DNA of 64,000 nucleotides, taken from contig NC_039507.1 in NCBI RefSeq assembly GCF_003672135.1, forward strand, positions 3,224,001 to 3,288,000, read 5' to 3'. A program made the position numbers and the translations under genes. Within the stretch, counting starts at the first letter, position 1, and the number at the start of each line of letters is the position of its first letter. Source of the DNA: Ooceraea biroi (Eukaryota > Arthropoda > Insecta > Hymenoptera > Formicidae). The notes below the pieces were generated by a model, which was not told the origin of the DNA, ran no database searches, and saw only the letters and a list, made by a program, of their open reading frames with translations. Below are positions 12,828 through 24,790 of the stretch, piece after piece.

Positions 12828-15800
12828 CGGACTATCCTTTCCGATATCTCTCTTTCTCTCTCTTGTTTTCTCTCTTTCTCTTCCACGCGCGCATGTTTAT
12901 ATCAGCTTTTAGAATAGGCTGCTGTCACTTGGTCGATAACCCGGAGATGACAATTTGTTAAATATCCTTCTTGAGAAACGCCATGAATATCTTCATGATC
13001 TCGATGGCGGTGTCAAAATTAGCGTTCCTGCCGCGGCTAGGACATGCGCCATTTTTAGACGAGCCAGGACAGATAATCCCCGAATTGCGAATAGCAGATT
13101 TCAATCGACAATGCGATTTATATCTTGGACCGAAATAACATGCCATGAGTATCTCGTACGGGAATATCAAGACAACGAGGTAGATAAAGCATAAAGAACG
13201 AACGGAGTGAAATATTGCTGTCGCTAATCGATACTTTAAAGACCCGGAGAATCCGACAAAATGTTCTTCGGGGAGAACACTCTCCGCTCGCCATCGCGTT
13301 AAATAAAGCGCGAAAGGCAACCGCTTTGGTAGATACTGCAGACGAAAGATCTAATTCGCTATTCAGTCGTCGCTGTCTCGTTTTGCACATTTGTCGACGA
13401 TAAAATAAGCACGACAAAAGCATTTTCTCGCTTGTCTGTTATTTTTCTTTTATTTTTCGAAAGAGCTTTCATCATCGCATGTATTTTCAATATGTTTGTA
13501 GATGAAACATAGAGTGCGCAGTACTAACTGAGAAATAAATTTTGATATAGTGCTGACAGTCATGATGTTTTTTTTAAATGCAATTCTCCATTGTAATATT
13601 AGTCATTAATTTGTGAAAATTTATAAAAATGGAAACATAAAAAATATTTTATGTAAAATCGTTAAAAACAAATTATTTTCCATAAGTTTTTAAACACGTT
13701 TACAAATTAATGATTGGTATTAAAGATGATAGTTTTCCAATATCTTTCCCAGAGAAAATTATTAGATTAATTGATAACAGATAATGTCGCAAATAACAAG
13801 TAATACATTAATTCTATTCTTAATCTTAATTTTATATCTTTTGTTGTATATATCACTTTACATTTTATGTATGACGACATATTCTTTTTTATCGCTTATA
13901 ATGTAACCGAATTCCAGAAAAAACTGACAATTAAATGCTGTTAATGCCTTCCTCTTACAGAATTTGATTCAATTGTGAATGATCGAGTGTGGCGTACCTA
14001 GTATATAACAACAGTCTATTACCCCGCGGCTAATACGTCGCATAGCGGGAAAGATGGCTTTCACACACGAGATGGCTTTCACAACACGCGAGAAATGTGC
14101 GATAAAATAGATATTGCAACGGAGGCGGTCTTTTTTTGCTTTTTCTTATACACCCACTCTACTCACTCACTATACAGAGTATCCCAGAAATGTCACTTCT
14201 CCTCTCGACTGTAAATACGAGAAGAAAGGGTGAGATGATCACGTTATACAGAGTGCCAAGATGAACGTGCGATTTTTGCATCATCGCATACATAAGTAAT
14301 CCTGTTGGCGAGCGAGTATGATTCAATTTAATGCTTTGTGGGTTGCGACCCACGTTGTATCCAACAGTCACGCAGGGCGCAAGCTCAATTCTTAAGTTTC
14401 AACTCAATCTCGCGTACGGAACATGTTACGTGCATCAGCAGTTCCATAACTTTTGGCATTCTTGATACCGATAAAGCCAAGTTACTCCAGGAGTCTTTCC
14501 ATGAGGTATTACCGACTTATACGCTCGGGAGTTGGCAATTAATGTTATCTTTATATCTTAATATTAATATTTCCTCGTTTTTTTACAAACAAGGAAGTAT
14601 TTTAATATCAAACGAAATAGGTATGTTTAATTATGGAAAAACAGAATACTATTAATATTTGAACAATTTATTATTTATCAACATGTCTACGTCATTTTCG
14701 AAAACTGTTATCTCTACATCTCAACTACTGTTTCTAAGCTGCCATGTCTAAACTACCGAGCACTTCAAATCTAGAGAAACGTTACCAAACTCCAGGAAAC
14801 TGTGCGAAATAATTGCGGTTCCGTTACAAGTAGGTACACATTCCCGAATGCCGGATCAAGCAAACTTCTGTACTAATTTTATATACAAAACCGAGTTTCT
14901 GAGAATTGACTTCAGAGGCAAATCCTTTTCAAGTGCTAGAAGATAACAGGTTGCACAAAGGTTGAACGGGAGAATTATACCGTATTGTAATACACTGACT
15001 CGTTAAGCTCAGCATATTTCTTCTAATTCATTGCGCATAAAATGTCTGATATATATTATTATGATGAGCGAGTGGAAAATGCACGTGCTGTAACACGGCA
15101 ACCTTTTACATCTGTAACGGTATCGGGTAAACAGTTAGCCACATGTTCAAGACGAATTGCCGTTGGGAGCAGTAATTCATCAACAATACTCGTGAATTAT
15201 CATTGTAAATCTAATGACGGGAAAAATTCTTTTGCGCGACAGAAACTCGCGAAATTCCGCCAATTACGCGATAACTGGAACAACGTGGAAGAAGAATGCT
15301 CGCACATCGGTTAATTAAGGCGACCGGCATTTTTACAGCGGTGACTTCAATGCTGCCCTCGATTTCATACAGATTATGATCGACATATCTCTCATAATAA
15401 GCACGGTGCGGGTACAGCAAAATATTTATATAGTAACGATGTAATCTTTATATTCTTTTATGTTCAGATACAATTGGCTGATATAATTATAAAAATGTTT
15501 AATATTTTGCATATATGTATCAATTTTTCAGACGAATATATAAGTTCTTGTTAACGGTATTAAAGATAATTATTTTTGTAATTTGGAAGTACGCAAAGTA
15601 TACGTAATTATTGTTATTATACATACAATCACATTCAGTACAAGCAAAAATTAGCAATCTAAGATAAAAATTTACAATTTCGTTTGTGTATAACGAAACA
15701 ATTTAAATATTTAAATCATGTGTCGATATCAATCATTAATTACGGACTGTATGATTCTAAGATCTTCACTGCAGTCTTATCTAACCTCCGATCAAGCGAT

Positions 15801-16414
15801 AATCGCATCGTACCGTGTGTACTAGTATAATGATTTATGATTGTTCATTTACCGCAGATTATCTGCATATATAATGTAATAGAATTAAAGGCTTCTGTTA
15901 TACATTACCAATTGCAGACCTGCTAATCGTCATGTCTTGTTTACAGCTCTCATGGCGTTTAGCCGGCATGGTCCAGACATCTAGGCGCCTGCAGACCTTG
16001 AAGATCTTGAACGGTGCAGCCGCGGCGCAGACGACAGCGTCGACGCCGGAGCTTGAGGAATGCATCAAACGGCAACTGGCTACTTCCGGCGCGCAGACCG
16101 GTTCTCGTGAGGTCGCCGAGCAGGTGGTCAGCCAGTTGGAAAGGACATTGTACGACTTTCCGTGTCTGCGTGGCTGCGCCGAGGTCAAGAGTTACGCCAC
16201 CGCGTGCTCCACTTTGGCTTGGGCGTGTCTGGCGCGTACTACACCGCTGGTGCTCGATGTAGCGCAGGGCTTGGAGTTTCGCCGAGAGATCCACGTGAGG
16301 CATCATGCATCGCCGAATCCGCACGGGACCAGGATCAGGTCAGTCCTGTGGCCGGGACTTCGAGAGGGCTGCCAGGGTCCTTGCCTCCACAGGGCTGTTG
16401 TACTAACATACTGA
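648..16414 (+). CDS. Mitochondria-eating protein (Mieap/SPATA18) homologue, 5 exons
   Basis: Exons: 648-820 (tentative), 2966-3510, 5152-5471, 8233-8532, 15947-16414, giving about 601 residues (human SPATA18 538). Junctions of exons 2-5 have GT-AG sites and matching phases (1, 0, 0). In vertebrates Mieap is a p53-induced protein that acts at the mitochondrial outer membrane in removal of damaged mitochondria. Evidence for the family: exon 4 carries the motif LTERYAALYSQANLHTLDAL (about residues 405-424) and runs into LSWRLAGMVQTSRR, matching the Mieap block with SQARLDA and the following helix; exon 5 has STLAWACLARTTPLVLDV and SVLWPGLREG near the C-terminus, matching the human segment with HVWPALME. 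Exon 3 is helical and charged, as in the family's coiled-coil centre. Exon 4 also has an acidic Ser/Pro-rich linker. Stop TAA-type end at 16412-16414. Confidence 0.8.
821..2965 (+). other. Intron 1 of the Mieap-like gene (tentative)
   Basis: About 2.1 kb of AT-rich DNA ending in a strong acceptor (poly-T followed by CAG at 2963-2965). I see no exon, repeat or RNA gene in it. Short ORFs at 1204-1479 and 1999-2208 overlap on both strands and look like chance. Confidence 0.4.
3511..5151 (+). other. Intron 2 of the Mieap-like gene
   Basis: Begins GTACAT and ends TTTTTGCAG. It joins exon 2 (…THTGTHK in protein, phase 1) to exon 3 (VDQGVQ). No further feature recognised; short ORFs here have no protein-like character. 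Confidence 0.7.
5472..8232 (+). other. Intron 3 of the Mieap-like gene
   Basis: Begins GTAGGC and ends CATACAG, phase 0. It contains overlapping short ORFs around 5720-6230 on both strands without recognisable protein. An AT-rich palindromic patch sits near 7798-7835. No repeat family was recognised. Confidence 0.7.
10368..10391. repeat. (TC)n microsatellite
   Basis: Uninterrupted TC dinucleotide run inside intron 4 of the Mieap-like gene. Confidence 0.9.
12795..12825. repeat. (AG)n microsatellite
   Basis: AG dinucleotide run inside intron 4 of the Mieap-like gene, followed closely by a TC-rich stretch near 12845-12885. The pair could form a polypurine/polypyrimidine hairpin. Confidence 0.9.
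14171..14195 (+). mobile_element. Possible decayed terminus of a Tc1/mariner-like element
   Basis: The sequence TATACAGAGTATCCCAGAAA resembles the TA-CAGGGTRTCCC terminus of the element at 18712-19462. A second related piece, TTATACAGAGTGCC, follows near 14245. I could not define a matching inverted end, so this may be chance similarity. Confidence 0.25.
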
Positions 16415-18711
16415 AACGGGTTTTCTGCAAAATTTCAAAACTTATGCAAAACCGCAATGTGGAAATATTATATATGTATATAAGACTTGCCGAGAGAAGC
16501 ATATGAAATTCAACGAGTTAATTAAAATCTTTATGAACGGTCACGGGGCAACGCAACAAAACAGCACAATGGTTTTCTAACGGTTCATGCGTAATTAATA
16601 CTTATAAAATTAATTAAGATACTTCTGTATAGTAATACAAGAAATATAATATAATCACGAGAAAATTTCGTCTGGAGACATGATTAATTTTATTATTGAA
16701 TTATCTCGCTTATTTTATAATTGCATGTAATCATAAACTATGACACATTACATATATAATTTATATTTAACTTATAAAATAAATATTTCGTCTATAGAGT
16801 TTAAAAAATATAATAATTTCACTATGAAGAGGAGAAAGTGAGAGATTTACAAGCTCGAATCTGTAAATTAAATGCACGATGGATGACAATCCTGTATGAG
16901 ATGCTGCACCGCAACGTACTCCAATTTCGTTCGTGGTTATGATATCCATTCTGCGCCACGTTGACACTTGACACCACAACCGGATCTTAAATTTCAGGAA
17001 CATATCTCGCGCATGTCGCTCGTGGTTCCAGTGATCGAGAATCAAGAATTCAGGATAGTATGATACATGTTACAGTATTGCATGTTCTCGCATTCTTGTT
17101 TAGGCGGACTGACATTTCATTTTATATCATTTTATAATTTTAAAAACAGCTAAAAGAAAACACAATTTGTCACATGGATATTTAAGTTGTTATTATCTAC
17201 TCTTAAATATATTGTTTTTCAAGATATGTCCGACAATTGTTATATTTATAAAAATATATATTTATTGACTTAATTTCAGCTTCTTAAAAAAAAATTACTT
17301 AATTTAGCTATTATTTGTAAATTCTCGAAACTCTAATTGATTGTACAAACTTTATGCATTATAATTAAGATATAGATATAGAAGGTAAACTATAATAATA
17401 TAGAAGATAAAAGGATAGTTAAATATCTTTATGATGCTCAGAAATATTAATATATTATTTATATGTAAGCTAAATAAATTAATATTCGACATATAGGTAT
17501 AGTTTTGTATTAAACACTAATACTAACAGTTATTAAATATAATATAAGCGATATTTTATTAATAAATATATTTTATTTTATAGTTATATTATGACACAAA
17601 AAGATGCTGTATATTATTTTAGTCGTACAACGCTGTTATGTTAAAAGTATGTACATTAATAATAAAATTTTGAATAAAATGTCATTTATATGAAAAATTT
17701 TATCTAAAAATAATTAACAGGAGAGAAAGAAGCAAAATTAATTAGGAAGATTGATATCGATCAGACAGAAACTCAATGAATCAAGCGCAATTATTAAAAC
17801 ACAGCTGGTGCGATTTCGTCTAACAATAAGAGGAAGTCTTAATACTAAAATATCACGTAATTGAGGCGAGAATTACGAGTTAAGAGCCCTCTATTTTAAT
17901 CTTATTCTACAGGCATTAATAACTTGATACCTTCGAGCGGGTTCCAGCTATTCATGATAATGTTGGATAATAAGATAAATACATTAGAAAAAAATAACGT
18001 ATCTCTATTTAAATATTTTCTAATATATTTCCCATTTAATAAATTATTAAAGTCTCTTCGAAAATAATGCAGCAGAATTTAAAACCAAATTTTGAAATTT
18101 AGCATTAATAATAACAATCACTTCACCATGTTATATCTTAATTTGAATCACATACTATATGACTAATTCGGTTAATGTAAGAGAGAGCAGTAACATTTAA
18201 GATTTCAAGCAGATTAACGTCATCCAATTAAATCTGCAAACTATGAAACGTGATTAACAATTCGTGTAACGGCTTGTCCTTTGAGTTAGTAATATCAACT
18301 TAATTAAGCCATCTGTCCGACGAGATATATCTGTCTTGTGTTCTTGTTGATTTAATGCCACATTTCTGGAATGCGATCAAAGCAACGAGAAGAGAGGCAC
18401 GAGATTATTCCTTTACCTGCTCAAATCTCTCGGGACTTTGCTAGCAGCTCTTACATCTCGCTGCAGTTCATTGCGTATGCAAACACGTGCTTTCGATCAA
18501 TCTTTATGCATCGTCAATTTTTCTTTATACCTACATTTTTCTTTATATCAAACAATTTGTCTTTATATCTACTTAGTTTTCGTTATATTTATAAAAAAAA
18601 TATATTTTTTATAATATATTTTAGAGACAAGAAATGTTGGAGAGAAAAATGTGTCATCTAAATCAATGCGACGTAAAATTACTCAACATAAGCAGTAAAA
18701 AATTTTATATA
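16415..18711 (+). other. 3' UTR of the Mieap-like gene and AT-rich intergenic DNA
   Basis: Follows the Mieap stop codon. A candidate polyadenylation signal AATAAA lies at 16778-16783. The rest is very AT-rich with many short interrupted ORFs. No gene recognised. Confidence 0.5.
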
Positions 18712-18861
18712 CAGGGTATCCCGGGTTTTAACCGACAAACTGCGGGAGCATATTCTACTAGTGGAAATAAGAAAAAATTCTCATATCGAGTTTGCTTAGA
18801 AATGCTTTATTACAAAGTTATAAACCAATATTGAAAAGAAATATGAGATAAGTAACAACGG
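18712..18861 (+). repeat. Left terminal inverted repeat
   Basis: About 150 bp, matching the reverse complement of 19313-19462 apart from about three substitutions. Contains the segment CGACAAACTGCGGGAGCATA. Confidence 0.9.
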
Positions 18862-19007
18862 AACATAGTGTAGAATTTGGAAGGTCGAAGATGTTTATGT
18901 TACGTGTATTCATGTTCACTATGTTGAAACGATTCAGTATGATTGTTACTTTCACAACAGTAGCTGTTAGATTTCAATCGTCGTGTCAACTAACAATTAC
19001 TATCAGA

Positions 19008-19275
19008 ATGCCAAAAGTGTTTTCAAATGAGGAATACACTGATATTCATTTCGTGTACGGATTCTGTGACGGAAATGCACGAGCTGCCGTACGAGAGTAT
19101 CAACGTAGATTTCCTAACAGGAGAGTACCAGATAGATTTAAAGCAACGAATTACTAATTCAGTTACTGAGATGCAACAAAATTTTCAGGAATGTCGTACT
19201 GTAACAAATTCTGTACTACGTCGATGTCTAGCTTGTATCGATGTGCAAGGACAACATTTTGAAATGCGTCACTAA
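19008..19275 (+). pseudogene. Deleted transposase: DUF4817-type N-terminus joined to C-terminal tail
   Basis: From ATG 19008 the frame reads MPKVFSNEEYTDIHFVYGFC and continues through NARAAVREYQRRFPNRRVPD, the helix-turn-helix start (DUF4817) known from many arthropod Tc1/mariner-like transposases. Near 19135-19145 the reading shifts to another frame with TNSVTEMQQNFQECRTVTNS and VLRRCLACIDVQGQHFE, the usual C-terminal end of the same transposase, closing at 19275. The DDE catalytic core is missing. The product would be short and unable to transpose on its own. Confidence 0.85.
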
Positions 19276-19312
19276 ATCATTGCGTAGATAATTTTTATTT
19301 TTGTGAAAAAAT

Positions 19313-19462
19313 CCGTTGTTACTTATCTGATATTTCTTTTCAATATTGGTTTATAACTTTGTAATAAAGCATTTCTAAGCAAACTCGATATAAGAATTTT
19401 TTCTTATTTCCACTAGTAGAATATGCTCCCGCAGTTTGTCGGTTAAAACCCGGGACACCCTG
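19313..19462 (-). repeat. Right terminal inverted repeat
   Basis: Reverse complement of the left repeat at 18712-18861, ending at the TA target duplication. Confidence 0.9.
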
Positions 19463-21562
19463 TATTGTTCAATAATCTTAAATCAAGATTTATTCACATC
19501 GAAACGCGCAAATAAGAATAGGTATGGATTATTTGAGGAAATAATAAACAGATTTTTATTTTTGAGAGTTTATTATAAATCTCATGAATCTCTATGTACA
19601 CTCTTGTGTATACTAACACTTCTATTACTCGAACAAGTATAAAAGTATGTTCTAACGATTATACGCTTAGCCCTGAATAACTATGAATCCAAATCACATC
19701 TGCCGCCAATTGGCGAAAAAAGTATTCAGTATTACGTCATGCAGATCACAATACTCTTTCAATAATATATGAGTTTAGCAATTAATAATAATTATTCACA
19801 GGTCTAAACGAATAGATCGGCTGACCGGGAAATTACTTTGGTCAAATTCTCTTAATTGTCAATCCTAATCTTGATTTATCATATGCTGGAAGGTCTAGTA
19901 GATATACCTAGCTTGGATACATAAAGTATGTATATCCCAACAAAGATTTAATATAAAGGCAACGTAACATCACTCCCTTAATCGGTGATATAAAGCCATA
20001 TCTAGAACTATGGCAGACGAAAGGCATTGAATGCATGAATTATTTGATAAGTAAAACCATGTACGCAATGAGATCCTTTCGCAATGTCTCTTTTTTCTGT
20101 CGTACTTTAGTCTTCTTTTAAGATACACTGCATACTACTATACAGCTCCATACTTATATTTAACATGTCCAATCTTTACAGCCGCGACAGATGTTCATAC
20201 ATATATCTCGAGAAAAATGAGTATTCTTCTGCCAAATAAAGTGCACGGAGAATTACCACGTTTTCTTAAAAATACAGGATCAATCTAAAAACTGGATGTG
20301 TCAATGACTTAAAAAATATATATGTATATGTATGTAATATGCGCTAATTATATACCGAATTTTTATAATGAGATATATATATATATATATATATATATGA
20401 TAGATATATTTGTAATAATCAACAAGAGAATACGTCTTACTGTGGCAATATAGATCATAGAAAGCCGTCAGGTGCATAAATGCAAGAGTAACATTACAAC
20501 TTATCTCTTGTAATAACAATTTGTTATAACTAAGACAATATATGATTAATTATTACACATAATATTACAAATAATCTCCAAAGATTTGTTCGACGTAAGT
20601 AAATGCGCATAACCATTGCATATTCTCAATACAAGCCTTCGCCAGATTTAACAAATTGCGGAAATATAAACATCGCGTTTCAGTAACACTACTGGACACT
20701 GAGAATATGTCTTTTTGTGATCTTTTGTGATTTTATCTAATACATTGCATAAATTTACGTGAAGAATAAATTTTCCTAAAATATATATAACATGCATAGA
20801 ATAATGCGCAAGAAATTATACTCGGATAAATATTGTCAGATATTATATGCATAATATAATATGCGTCGCATATTGCTATGCTATATAAAACTGCACTTTC
20901 TATTTGCATAAACATAATAAAACTTATCCGTGTATGTGTACTTATTATGTATCTACTTCAAGAATTGGAAGATCAAAATTAAATAGGAATTATATACGAC
21001 ACAAAATTAAAACATGTACCGAAGCTAAAGACATATTTCTGTACATATAAGCCCAATTATTCTATAATATATAGTGTCAAAAGTTGATGCATTATCTAGA
21101 ATTCAAGTCTTTGTTTATAAAATAGTCATGTTAGGAAAATTGTACTCTTTCGTCGTTATATTTTATTACTTTTTCGTCTCTAAATGATTTTATCCCAAAG
21201 TCAATGAATGACAATGTGAAGAATATGATGCAAAAAAGATCTTGCACTATAATCTGTACGGTGGGAAAAGTATTAAACTATTACTTTAATTATATTAAAA
21301 TACATATTATATTTTGATATCCACTTTAAAAAGAAATTCCCAACAGTTGCAGTAAAAATATCCGTTTGGAAAAATTTTTGAAACACAAAAGGTTGATTTT
21401 ATTATTTCCAATAGACTTATTAGAAAAGGAATTATTTGCTATTCGAAAAGCGATGTAGCATAGTGACATGAATACTCTCAATTATTAACTTTTGGTTTAA
21501 CTTTTCGAAAATATAGACATTCGTCCATCCTCTGTATAATTACATACAGTTTCCATGACAAT
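19463..21562. other. AT-rich intergenic DNA and 3' flank of the CaaX-protein gene
   Basis: Contains an (AT)n run at 20373-20398 and, on the minus strand, a candidate polyadenylation signal at 21398-21403 about 160 bases beyond the CaaX gene's stop. ORFs at 20301-20519 and 20733-20915 are low-complexity AT translation. No gene recognised. Confidence 0.5.
20373..20398. repeat. (AT)n microsatellite
   Basis: Thirteen AT units in intergenic DNA. Confidence 0.95.
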
Positions 21563-24500
21563 TTACATGATGACACACCATTTCTTTGTACTCTCAGTTG
21601 ATTCAACCGTTATTTTATTGTCGTCATTGTTTATTATACCGCTAATATCTAACTTGCTAGGTTCGAAATCGTACGATGTGGCTTTTGGGGTAGACACCGT
21701 GATATTAGGTTTGTTGTACCAGCTTTTCAGTAAATTTGTGGATCTATTTAGAAAACTGCTGTTGCCATCTGTTTTTTGTTTTTTCGCTGAACTGCACTCT
21801 TCCGCATCGAGTTTACGTTTTCTGTCCAATGGACTGCCATTCGTAGGAAAGCTGTCGGAGAACACGCTGCTGTAATGAAAGATCTTAGATTCCATTCCTT
21901 CATCCTGCGGTAGTGAGACGCTCGATGTATTCACGAAAAGAGAGCTATTCGGCGATATCCTTCTCTCGCGCAATTTGTGAATTGGATATCTTCCGGCTAG
22001 TCCTCTCAATGTTTTTCCAAACGACATGTCTCTCGTCAGATATTTCGATATCTGTAGATCGACATCTTTATATTTGTTCGCATCAAGGAGATTTGAATTG
22101 TCTTTCAGACAATCGTTAAGCCTGATTTGTACATTTTTCAACATTATAGATGAATCGTAAGAAACGAATGGCGTATCGTTACTTACAGTGTTGTCGTCCA
22201 TCTTTGCTTTACCCTTCTGTGCGTCACTTTGAATAACAGATTGCGGTGTTTCGGATATCTCGGATGTCGTAGATTCAACAATATCTACCGAGTAGCTTTC
22301 GTTACTTGCTTGAACGTCGCTTGGCCGATCTTCTTTCTCGTTTATACCATTTTTCAATTCATCCTCGGCTTGTAGAGCAGATAATTCTTCCTTGTTATTA
22401 TCCTTTGGCTGTATATTATTTGATCTTTCCTCGCCATTCTTCGTAGGACTCTGATCAAATTCGAATGTCAATTTCATGTCGTTTTCTTCTTGATCTTCTA
22501 GCTCTTTGGTTGCGGCATTATTCTCTAATGAGATTCCCTCTTTTTCTTGGGAAACAACTTCTCTCTCCGCGAATGTCGCTTCCTGGACAACATTTGTAGA
22601 AGTTTGGTACTCGCACGTCTGTTCTGAGGCAATGTGGTCAAGAAATTCTTTATTAACAAGCTCGATCTCAACAGCTTTATTGCCGTTTTCCTCTTGACCT
22701 CCCTTCTGTATCGAGACATTCAGTTTAACCTCTGCTTCTCCTGATTCTGGCTGCATGTCTGTTGTGGTCGCCATTTCTGGGTTCTTCATTGGTAGCTTTA
22801 GTTGCTTTGTTGCTTGATTTACTGCAACTTTTGCTGAAGCACGCAGCTTGTTCTACAACATACATTATTTCCACATTGCAAAGAACAATTTAAAATCGTA
22901 AGTAGCTCAAAATTATAACTGTATCATAAGCATTATTATAAATATTCTACAATTATTTTACAAAGTAGAAAATTGATATTTATTGTGTGTGTTTCAATTA
23001 TATTAAACCTTTATATAAGTTTTCAAACTGAATAAATAAAATTTAGCGTTCAAAGTAGAATTCTGCTAATAAATTTGATGTTATTTTATACAAATAATAA
23101 TAAACAAATGTTGTATAATCTGCATAAAACATTTGTATCAAAACCAGAAAAAATTAATGCCTCATTCTTTCTACATATACATTATAAAACATACAATATA
23201 TTATACATATGATGTAATACATACAAGATATTACTAATAAAGTATACAATTAAGAGAGATAAAGCATAAAAAATATACTATTCTTTGCACAATGTGTGAA
23301 TATTGCAGTGCTAAATACGCACTATACTGATAAGTTCATACCTAATCTGAAGATAACACTATCTTAATTGAGAAGTAACTTTAATAGAATTTCTTAGAAA
23401 TCACTAGCTTTGTTACACTTAAGATGAAGGATTAATATTATACAGGTTAATAAAAGATTATATATGAGGATGTAAAGTGTAACGATATGTGACGATAATC
23501 ATTAATATATTATAAGACACATAGTCCTTGAATGATTTAATATCTCTTAATATTTCAATGTGACCCAAAATAGTTATGTCATGTTCACTTATATTACTCA
23601 ATGTCACTTCAATTTTAAAGAAAGTATTATATTATATAAATAAATCAAAAAAAGTATTATATTGTATAAATAAAATATTGAGACATAAATTATATGACTA
23701 CAGGAACATTTACCTTTAAATTCTTTCCTGGTCCAGTTGAGATTCTTTTCTGTACTCCAGACAATTTTGGCCTAAAACAAAAAACAAGATATTCATAATC
23801 AATGAAAAGATGTGCCATGTGGTAAAATGGCCTTCGAGTAAGAAATACTGGAGGTGATGAGAGGTACTAATTGAAAAGTATGAAAAGAACATGAACCAAA
23901 GTTTCTTGTATCTTTCAAAAAATGCGTCTACATTTTTCACACATGCATCATTGTAATGCTGTATCCATAAGACAACTGTAAAAAATTGTGGGATGTTGGC
24001 ATCTTGTCTGTTAACCTATCTCATCAATTCTTGCAGTAACTTAACTTTAAAGCTGATTCTTTGGATTATTTACAAAAAGGGCTGAGTAATTGTTTCAAAG
24101 TTCTATAAAATGTATACGCTATGCTTACATTATGTACGTATGTAACTGTAATATGTTTAAATATATATGTTACACTTAAAACCAAATGTAATACAATCTT
24201 GCAATGTTCCCTTACTGATGTTACAAAATAATACAATACTTTAATGCGTTTTAAACAGCAGCAACAAGCAATGCAGAAATTACAAGTATTCCGCCAAGTG
24301 CCAATATACAATTTACTGCACAATTCAGGACTCTCTGGAGACCTCACAACGAGGTGGACTTGAGTGGGACTTGCAATCGCATCCGCGAGTGAGAAACTGG
24401 CGGAATTTGCTGTTGCTGTTGATTGGTTTTACAAACCTGTTCGTACTCTCGGACTCGCGCTGTCTCTCGGGCAAGAAGCTAGATTCAGCTCTCGACGGCG

Positions 24501-24585
24501 CGGTCGTTGCCTTTAGTCTCCGAACGTACAAATTCCTCTCATCGCCCCCAGGGGTCGCCTTCTTTGGCGTCTTACCCATGGCCAC
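21563..24585 (-). CDS. Unrecognised 498-aa protein with bipartite NLS and CVIM CaaX box, 3 exons
   Basis: Exons (minus): 24585-24437, 23771-23714, 22852-21563; phases 2 and 0 match and all sites are GT-AG. The N-terminus is basic (MAMGKTPKK, then RPKLSGVQKRISTGPGKNLK and NKLRASAKVAVNQATKQLKL, about residues 50-89). Residues about 90-300 are acidic, rich in Glu, Asn, Ser and Asp, probably disordered. Near the end are two basic clusters, RKRK (413-416) and KKQK (426-429), a classical bipartite nuclear signal. The protein ends KKWCVIM, a CaaX box; Met in the last position favours farnesylation. Nuclear signal plus farnesyl box recalls lamins and the fly protein kugelkern, but there is no rod domain and I cannot show homology. 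MGKTPKK (third codon) is an alternative start. Function unknown; nuclear-envelope association is inference. Confidence 0.85.
22853..23713 (-). other. Intron 2 of the CaaX-protein gene
   Basis: Minus-strand intron from GTAAAT (after …GPGKNLK) to TGTTGTAG (before NKLRAS). AT-rich; no other feature seen. Confidence 0.8.
23772..24436 (-). other. Intron 1 of the CaaX-protein gene
   Basis: Minus-strand intron from GTTTGT to TTTTAG. It splits an Arg codon (AG/G). ORFs at 23716-23940 and 24066-24347 are read-through of the intron and not separate genes. Confidence 0.8.
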
Positions 24586-24765
24586 GATAGCGTTTAGCAG
24601 TGTGCCTATTAGTCGCGCTCAATTAAACTCTCTCCACGCCCTTTTTTTATCCGAACTTATTTTATACAAACGCAATAAGTCTGCATGCAATCCCCCACTT
24701 GGGTTATACTAAGTAATATGTCTATAGCTTGCTCGAATTACCGTTCTTTCTTTCTCTCTTTCTCG

Positions 24766-24790
24766 CTCTCTCTCTCTCTCTCTCTCTCTC
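24766..24790. repeat. (CT)n microsatellite
   Basis: CT run about 180 bases upstream of the CaaX gene's ATG, in a longer pyrimidine-rich tract (24745-24855). This may lie in its 5' UTR or core promoter. Confidence 0.9.

Larger units (their letters stand above)
8533..15946 (+). other. Intron 4 of the Mieap-like gene (7.4 kb)
   Basis: Begins GTGAGT after …KAKILYSVVV and ends GTTTACAG before LSWRLAGM, phase 0. It is the longest intron of this gene. It contains (TC)n at 10368-10391, (GA)n near 12795-12825 and a possible decayed transposon end at 14171. ORFs such as 15042-15314 and 12958-13320 look like chance frames. No nested gene recognised. Confidence 0.7.
18712..19462 (+). mobile_element. Internally deleted Tc1/mariner-type element with 150-bp TIRs
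   Basis: The element starts CAGGGTATCCCGGGTTTTAA and ends with its inverse, ACCCGGGACACCCTG. It is flanked on both sides by TA (18710-18711 and 19463-19464), the target duplication typical of Tc1/mariner elements. The inverted ends, 18712-18861 and 19313-19462, are about 150 bp each and differ at about three positions by eye. Between them only about 450 bp remain, holding the two ends of a transposase reading frame. This is a non-autonomous, probably rather young copy, lying between the Mieap-like gene and the CaaX-protein gene. Confidence 0.9.

Noticed and set aside
15042..15314. 90-codon ORF beginning MSDIYYYDERVENARAV
   Set aside because: Lies inside Mieap intron 4 with no matching family or splice partners; probably chance.
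24066..24347. Cys-rich minus-strand ORF in intron 1 of the CaaX gene
   Set aside because: It lies wholly in an intron defined by phase-matched exons and has no family match.
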